A stretch of 57,802 nt of DNA from Mucidula mucida. Its lineage: Eukaryota > Basidiomycota > Agaricomycetes > Agaricales > Physalacriaceae. Under the pieces are notes generated by a model. It did no database searches and had not been told where the DNA came from. It saw only the letters and a program-made list of their open reading frames with translations. Position numbers and translations under genes: made by a program. Numbering within the stretch: position 1 is the first letter of the stretch; each line of letters opens with the position of its first letter. This document shows positions 52,062 through 57,802 of the stretch, piece after piece. The DNA is taken from positions 1 through 57,802 of the forward strand of contig JADNYV010000224.1 of assembly GCA_015501055.1 (NCBI GenBank), written 5' to 3'.

Positions 52062-55000
52062 TTAGATTTCATCGTCGGGCAGAGTGTCGTCGTCCTCGCG
52101 CTCGTCATCGTAACCCTGCTCCGCGGTGGCATCAATTTCCACCTCAACTGCGGTGAGATGTGCGGCAGGAACATCCGCGAGTATCTCCTGACCGAGTGTC
52201 ATCAACCCCGCCCACACGCTGCCTAGCCGTTCCGCGAGAGAGAGTTCTCGGTCCGAGCATGCGAGAGCACGCGCCGAAACACCTTCCTGAAGGTGCGGTG
52301 ATGCATTAGGGAGGGAATCGACTCGTTGCCTCCACCAAGCGGACTTCCATTGGGCAAAGGCAACGACACGGCGCATCTCCTCGAGCAGGAGTTCAACCTC
52401 CTCCCGCCAGCGCAGCATTCGGGCTCGTGACTTGCACCACTCAATTTTCAGAGCTATGAAAAACATGTTAGGATAATAAATGAAGACGGCATGGACACGC
52501 ACTTTCGTTGAAGGCCGCATCCGAAGTCTGACTCCTGGCATCAACATCCGCTGGGAAGCTATACCAAATCCAAGAAATCTCGTGTCGTCCTTCGCCCTGA
52601 GAAGTGAGTGCATCGCGTGATGATGGACCTGTCGCGCCGACGTAAATGAGTCCTCGCTCACAAATATCGGCGGCTTCTGCCTCCTCGCGGGCTGAAAGCA
52701 TACGCTCGTTGATTCCGGACAAATGCTTGTCCTCGAGGATCTTGAATTGGCGCTCCCAGTCACCGTGTCCTTTCAGCAAGAATAACGCGTTCCGGGACCA
52801 TTGGTAGCGTAGTTTAGCGAGGTTGACATTAATCAGAACCCTAAAGAGAATGTCAGAAGGTTTCCAAGTATAGAATAAGGAAAGCACTTACCGGCGTTGA
52901 TGTCCCTCTGCCCTCGTCGTCGACGTTTGTCCCGAGACGTTACGCACTTGAAAGAGTAGCCCGGCGGACCGAGTACGAAGGGCACGATGCAAATCGTCCA
53001 ACGCATCGTAGCACTCCGCCTCCCGCAGTTGGGTCTCAACATCAGGCAGACCTTCCTTGCAAGCACGGGGTAATGTTTGGTTCTCCCGGGAGAGATGTGA
53101 TGGGAGGAACAGTTTCACATTCTCAGGGAAAATCACGTCAGCAGGGGCGTCCAGATGTTTGAGTTGATCTGTGGCGAGGTATTCCCGAAGATGTGGCATG
53201 TAGACGTGCTGCAGTCCGCGAAGCTTCCGAATGCGTCGCGTGATAACTAGTGGTTTGAGAAAATATAACCCAATACAAGAAGATGAAGAACACATACCTG
53301 TTCGTTGCTTCTGTATATTCAACTCCCGATAGGTGGCGCCCGAGCTCCGGGCCTGGACTTCCCAAGCCAGGGCACGCCTAACCAAATCAATCAGTATCAA
53401 TCAGTATGTCGTGACCATGCGATGACCGGCTGACTTACTGTAACTCTTTGATCTGAAGTGCCAAGCTGATGAATGCACTTGCACTGGATTCCGGAACCAC
53501 AGACTCCGGAGTTTTTGACAGCTCAAGCTGCTCCTCCTTCTGCAACTGAAGCTTCACTTCATTCAAGGTCAGTTTACTCCGCACAGTCGGCTCGTATGGG
53601 CACGGTTTTGAGAAGTCCGTTTCCCACTCTGTGACCTGCTGGAGCCAACCATCAAGGGTCTCCCCTGTGAAGAGAGATGTCATCCCTTCATCAAATTGAA
53701 GTCCTCGGAATGTATACTCGCGTTCTTGATCGCGTCGACCAAACGAGCCGCGAATACGCGTTCTAGAAACGATAAGTATTTTCCCGGATACATCAATCAG
53801 AACTTACTTACCAAATGCCTTGATTGTCCTCATGTTATGATAGTTGAAAATATCGTCGAGCGTGTCCTGTCGCGCACCCGGCCCCATTACTTTCGTCTGA
53901 GCGGCAGCACGGTTGCTATAAGACCAGTTCTGCTCAACAACTTCGCCATTTGTTCGTCCAACGCCAGGTAAGAAATTCAGAGAATAGCGCGCGTGATCCT
54001 TCGGTTGATGGGCCCAGAAATGGAACTTTGGAATTGCGACCTGAAATCGCTCAGGGTTTCGGATACGCGCCTCCGGAGGTAACAGTCGAACGCGGTCCGC
54101 GAAGTTGGGATAATAGATGCAAACGATATCATACGTCAGGAACGACTCGAGTTCAATTTCTTCCGCCGTACTAGAGGTCGCGAGAGCAGTAGGTCTGTCG
54201 CTACCCATAGGTGTACTGGCTGGTATTGTAGCTAGCGCCCTACTCGAAATAAGATCACGGCTGGCCGTACCAACGACGTAATCCACGTTGCAGAAGCTGT
54301 ACCGCCAAGGGTGACTCACCGCTCGCCGCGCTGTAGGTCCCCAATTCCATTGGGTCGCCAGCATCCGTGCCGTGCGCACGTTACACCAGTAACCCCGGAA
54401 ACTTGGAGTCCCTTCACGTTCTTGATGTTCGCCAAGTACAGGGCGGCAAATCCAGAACAATTGGACGTCTCGTCCTGGGAGACGAACTTCTTGATATGTT
54501 CCGCATATGGCTCGCTGGCGACAAAATAGGCCATGCCGTCGGCCAGCGGAGGATCGCGTTCAACAGTAGAAACCATAGCGTTCCGCAGACGGAAGTTGGC
54601 ATCTGTGCTCTTGAACATTCTGTATAGCCATCTGGATAACATGAATTTGAATATAAGTTACAACGTCTAGGTCTAGGAAGAAAAACGAACCTCCGTGTGA
54701 CATCGGAAAGATAATCGCGTGGAATGTTGATTCCAGGATGAGGACACGCTGGACAAGCGAGAGCGAGTTCACCATTCGCTGTGCCGGCAATCCCACTGGC
54801 GTCGTGTCCGCGGCCTGCATTCAGGCACATCTGCAGAAATCTCCATTGCCGAATACATCTGAGAATCACACGATAACGATTGGGAGGAGTGATCCCAAGG
54901 CGCTCCTCCGTCAGAGACTCAAGGCTCTTCCATAAATCCTAGGTGGGTAGCTTCCCGTTACAATTTGCGTTGTGCGTGAGCCGCAAAAGGTCGAAGCTGA

Positions 55001-55908
55001 TAGCCGTCTGGGGTGAATCCGGCGTTGACGGCCACCACGAAGCCTGAAGGAGCTGATTTCGAGGGGCATCAGATCCATGACACCCGCAGAATCCCATGTC
55101 GACCTGGTGAACTCCATTTGTGTGAAGGACGACAAAGTCCTTTGTAGTCGTATGGCGATAGGCGCAGTACCCGCCGGAGCCATGTCCGAGAGTCAACTTG
55201 AGCCCAAGTTCCGCCAAGGTAACAACCTTGTAGTACTGGCCGGTCCATTGCTGAAAGGAATTGAGTACATGTTAACGAGTTCAATTGAATGAGACAATTA
55301 CCTCAACCCAGTGCAGCGGACAGTTCTCGTGAGCTTCAACAAGACACTCCTGACAGACGAGCCCCAAGCCGAAGCATCCATTATCGTGACATTGAAATTG
55401 CGCCACATGATCGTCTTGCTGGCAGCGCGGGCATTGACCGCCAGCAGCGCCAGACGTGCCATCCAGAATAAGCAGCTGATTCAGGTATTCTTGACTAAAA
55501 CCGCGCCAAAATTTCATAGGATTGCACTGTCAAAGTCTAATTAGTAAAAAGTAGATTCTTCCAAGTAGTACTTACCGCGCTGTCGTAAACTTTGCGAAGG
55601 TTGGTGACTGCGACATTTGCCGTATCACCTACAGTCATATCCTGCTCGAAAGTAGGGTCCGTGAGTACCGGTTGACCCAAGAGGATCGTGAATCCATCCG
55701 CGGTGGCAGCTCTTGCAAGCGTGTCCGTGTCCTCCATCTGTTCAGCGTCGGAATGGTCCACGGCATACTCCGTGCGTTGTCGCGTCACTCGATGGCCCAT
55801 TTCGTCGACCTGTGTGGAGACGGCAGCAGTTGGCTTGTGGTCATACCAACCTGCCTGCTTTTTGCCGTCCTTTTTGCGTTTGGTCGACGTGCTGGATGAA
55901 GAGGACAT
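52062..55908 (-). pseudogene. KDZ-superfamily transposase with CxC2 cysteine cluster, nonsense mutation
   Basis: The model starts at ATG 55908-55906 ('MSSSSSTSTKRKKDGK') and ends at the stop at 52062, with several 45-60 nt introns. The N-terminal part gives the CxC2-like cluster: 'GGQCPRCQQDDHVAQFQC', 'GLVCQECLVEAHENCPLHWV', 'FCGCHGSDAPRNQLL'. The core KDZ motifs follow: 'FRLRNAMVSTVERDPPLADG', 'VTCARHGCWRPNGIGDLQRG', 'FLTYDIVCIYYPNF', 'IPKFHFWAHQPKDHARYSLN', 'TNGEVVEQNWSYSN'. The C-terminus is helical and charged ('WCKSRARMLRWREEVELLLE'). Near 54940 an in-frame TAG interrupts 'NGKLPT' and 'DLWKSLESL' with no credible intron, so this copy is probably dead. KDZ elements are DNA transposons expanded in mushrooms, often linked to TET/JBP genes; none is seen here. 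Confidence 0.85.
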
Positions 55909-56082
55909 GAGCAGATGGTGACAATGTATGAGAATAAAAGCCCACCTTATAAACTTTCAACCTGTAAGTAGAGACACGGTCTTTCCGAAGAATTGAGCCG
56001 CAAATGTTCGACGGCGTGTATTAAATCGCTTGCGGTCGAAGACAAATGCGAGAGGCTAGACCTCGAACATAAGAACAGAGAA
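55909..56082. promoter_or_regulatory. Upstream region of the KDZ gene
   Basis: This is a short stretch between the KDZ start and the inverted gypsy LTR. 'ccttataaactttc' near 55945 (minus strand reads a TATAAGG-like box) may be the promoter. Confidence 0.4.
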
Positions 56083-56609
56083 TGTTAGCGACTGACTAAG
56101 CCACGAGACTCAACCAGGTACCACAGCAAGAACTAAGGAAGAAACGTTCGCGTTCGTAAGACTAGGCTAGGCCAGGTGTATAAACGAGATCGGAACTAAA
56201 GTACAATGATACTACACTACTGCTTATATACTAGTAAGTCTGTGTTTGGACTCCTTGTCCATACGTGTTTCCGCTAGGGATAACTCCACGCCCTTGACCC
56301 AGTGTTGTATGCTACTAGTCCGTGAAACCATTAAATACGAGTGGTAACTGCATGTAAGTAATAATACTGAAACGACCATGTGTGCTACGAGTGTCGGTGG
56401 TGTGTATACAATAGGGAGTCCATGAGGTATCGGCATGTATGATGTCATCCATGTGTTGGCGTGTGTCCGACATGAGTACGGCTTCGGTAATGAAAAGGAG
56501 TATGATCGGTGACGAAACAGATGATGAAACAGTCCGTTGGTTGATAAGACAAGGCCCCCGATAAGATATGATAAGATGTGAAAATGTGAAAATATGGCGA
56601 TTCATAACA
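56083..56609 (-). repeat. Gypsy 3' LTR of the second copy (527 bp)
   Basis: On the plus strand it starts TGTTAGCGACTGAC and ends CGATTCATAACA. It lacks the 29-bp tandem duplication present in 50470-51027. Confidence 0.92.
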
Positions 56610-57802
56610 TCACCCCCTCCTTAAGGCGCAAGTTCCATTCTGCGCCAGAGTGCTCCATGAGGGCGCAGAGGGTAGCGTGACGTCAAGGTTCGGTGTCAGG
56701 CGGTGGCATGGGTCGGAATAGATGTGATGGAAATTGCGACATGGGGACTTCAATGCGAGCAAGCGCAGGTGGCTTGGCTTGTTCGGTATTGTTGGTGGAA
56801 ATCGCGATAGCTTCGTCGGCATTTTGAGATTGCATGCCGGTTCCCATGTCTGTTCGTGTGTGCCATAACCCTTCCAGTGAACCTTGTATTGAAAACCCCC
56901 GCGGTACTTCCGGGAATTAACCACTTTCTCAACCTCCCATTCCGGTTCGGCTCCTTCCAGCACAGGTGGTGGACGCGTGTCTGGGGGCGTCGGAAATTGG
57001 GGCTCGTGGTAAGGCGTCAACAGGGCCTCATTGAACACGGGATGGATGCTTTTCCACGTGTGAGGAATCTGGAGCTTGTAAGAGCTCGTCCCGACTTTCT
57101 TGATCACTTTGAACGGCCCGAAGCGTTTGTCATCGAGCTTCTTCATTGGTCGGTCCGTGCTGAGATTCGTCCCTTCCAGCCATACTTTGTCGCCCCTTGT
57201 ACTCTACTGCTCTGTCCGCTTCCTGTCATAAAACCGTTTCATGTCCTCTTTTGCCATCTTCAATGCGACCCCACTTCGTCCCATGTTTTCCTCATGCCGT
57301 CGGCAAACTCCTGCGCAGTCTCGTTTCTCGATGCCGTTTTCGGAGCGGTGCCTTTGTAGGGGTGTCTGCCCATGTCTGCGAAGAACGGAGTGACTTGGTT
57401 GCTGAGTGTACCGATCGTTGTAAACGAACAATTCGGCAGAGGGTAACCATTCATGCCAGTCGTTCTGATGGTAATTGACGAATAACCGTAAGAAATGTTC
57501 TATCTCTTGGTTCAACCGTTCCGTCTGCCCATTTGCCTGTGGATGATACGCCGTTGTAAAGTTTCCTTGTATGCCCAACAACCGGTACAACTCCTTCATG
57601 AAACGCGAGTGGTATTGTGGACCGCGATCATGTATCATCTGTCGTGGCATCCCATGTATGGGGAAAATGCGATCACGGTAAATGCGGGCCATGCCTTCCG
57701 ACGTCAGAGTGGTATGTGTCGGTATAATGCGTAATCGCTTGGTGAAGTGGTCCACAAACGTGCTGATGCGTTGTATCCTCCTGATTCCGGCAGTTCTTCC
57801 AA
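56610..57802 (-). pseudogene. Gypsy integrase core and chromodomain, second copy
   Basis: Minus-strand text includes 'IHDRGPQYHSRFMKELYRLL', 'AYHPQANGQTERLNQE', 'KLDDKRFGPFKVIKKVG', and the chromodomain 'EWEVEKVVNSRKYRGGFQYK' with 'HWKGYGTHEQTWEP'. The frame is broken near 57775 (a base missing after the 'GGY' motif), near 57440 and near 57190. The C-terminus is better preserved than in the first copy, and Arg codons CGN are kept where copy 1 has TGN or CAN. Confidence 0.88.

Larger units (their letters stand above)
56083..57802 (-). mobile_element. Second gypsy chromovirus copy, inverse orientation, cut by window end
   Basis: The 3' LTR is followed on the minus strand by the chromodomain, integrase tail and integrase core, matching the first copy. 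The remaining part lies to the right of the window. Sequence between the copies (51028-56082) includes the KDZ gene, so the two gypsy copies flank it in opposite orientation. Confidence 0.9.

Overview
The window reads as a repeat-rich accessory region of a mushroom-forming basidiomycete (Agaricomycete) genome. The evidence is the dense set of 45-65 nt GT-AG introns and gene families typical of that group: a FunK1 kinase, a MYND-finger protein, serpentine 7-TM proteins, DUF6699-type proteins and an F-box protein. It also carries Plavaka and KDZ DNA transposons and a chromovirus-type gypsy element. This is taxonomic inference from gene content; no single marker gene settles it.

Layout. Positions 1-14027 hold copy A of a segmental duplication (tail of an F-box-like gene plus a DUF6699 gene). 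It is interrupted by two mobile elements: an endonuclease-lacking Penelope-like element (PLE) at 3418-6521 and a complete 6.87-kb Plavaka transposon at 6817-13688. From 14.3 to 28 kb lie host-type genes: an unrecognised multi-exon gene, a 7-TM protein, a secreted M43 metalloprotease, a basic unrecognised protein, a third and diverged DUF6699 copy (B), a MYND protein and a FunK1 kinase. From 28.5 to 34.2 kb a 19-bp repeat array with a hairpin precedes a very large gene. That gene joins AT-hooks, a DUF6729-like Cys region, a DDE-transposase-like region and a 3'-5' exonuclease domain. From 34.7 to 39.9 kb come a small Cys/His protein, an AGC kinase, a rhodanese-domain protein and the full F-box gene. 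Positions about 39598-43587 are copy C of the duplication, lacking both insertions, so it shows the empty sites. From 43.6 kb to the end the sequence is almost all transposon-derived: inverted repeats, a minisatellite, a full gypsy chromovirus (45081-51027), short repeats, a KDZ transposase gene (52062-55908) and a second gypsy copy in inverse orientation running off the right edge.

How the parts relate. Copy C lets the PLE and Plavaka insertions be delimited by eye, down to the 2-bp TA target duplication of Plavaka. Most element genes are broken: stop codons in the PLE, gypsy and KDZ, and frameshifts in Plavaka, gypsy and the exonuclease gene. The two gypsy copies differ mainly by CpG to TpG/CpA changes, consistent with methylation-linked decay.

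The strongest candidates for something new are: (i) a hammerhead-ribozyme fold in the PLE 3' region with an apparently dead cleavage site; (ii) the DUF6729 / DDE-like / exonuclease protein, which looks like the coding part of a poorly described transposon class; and (iii) the conserved-looking second gene carried divergently inside the Plavaka element. Gene models were built by eye from splice signals and reading frame, so exon edges are provisional.
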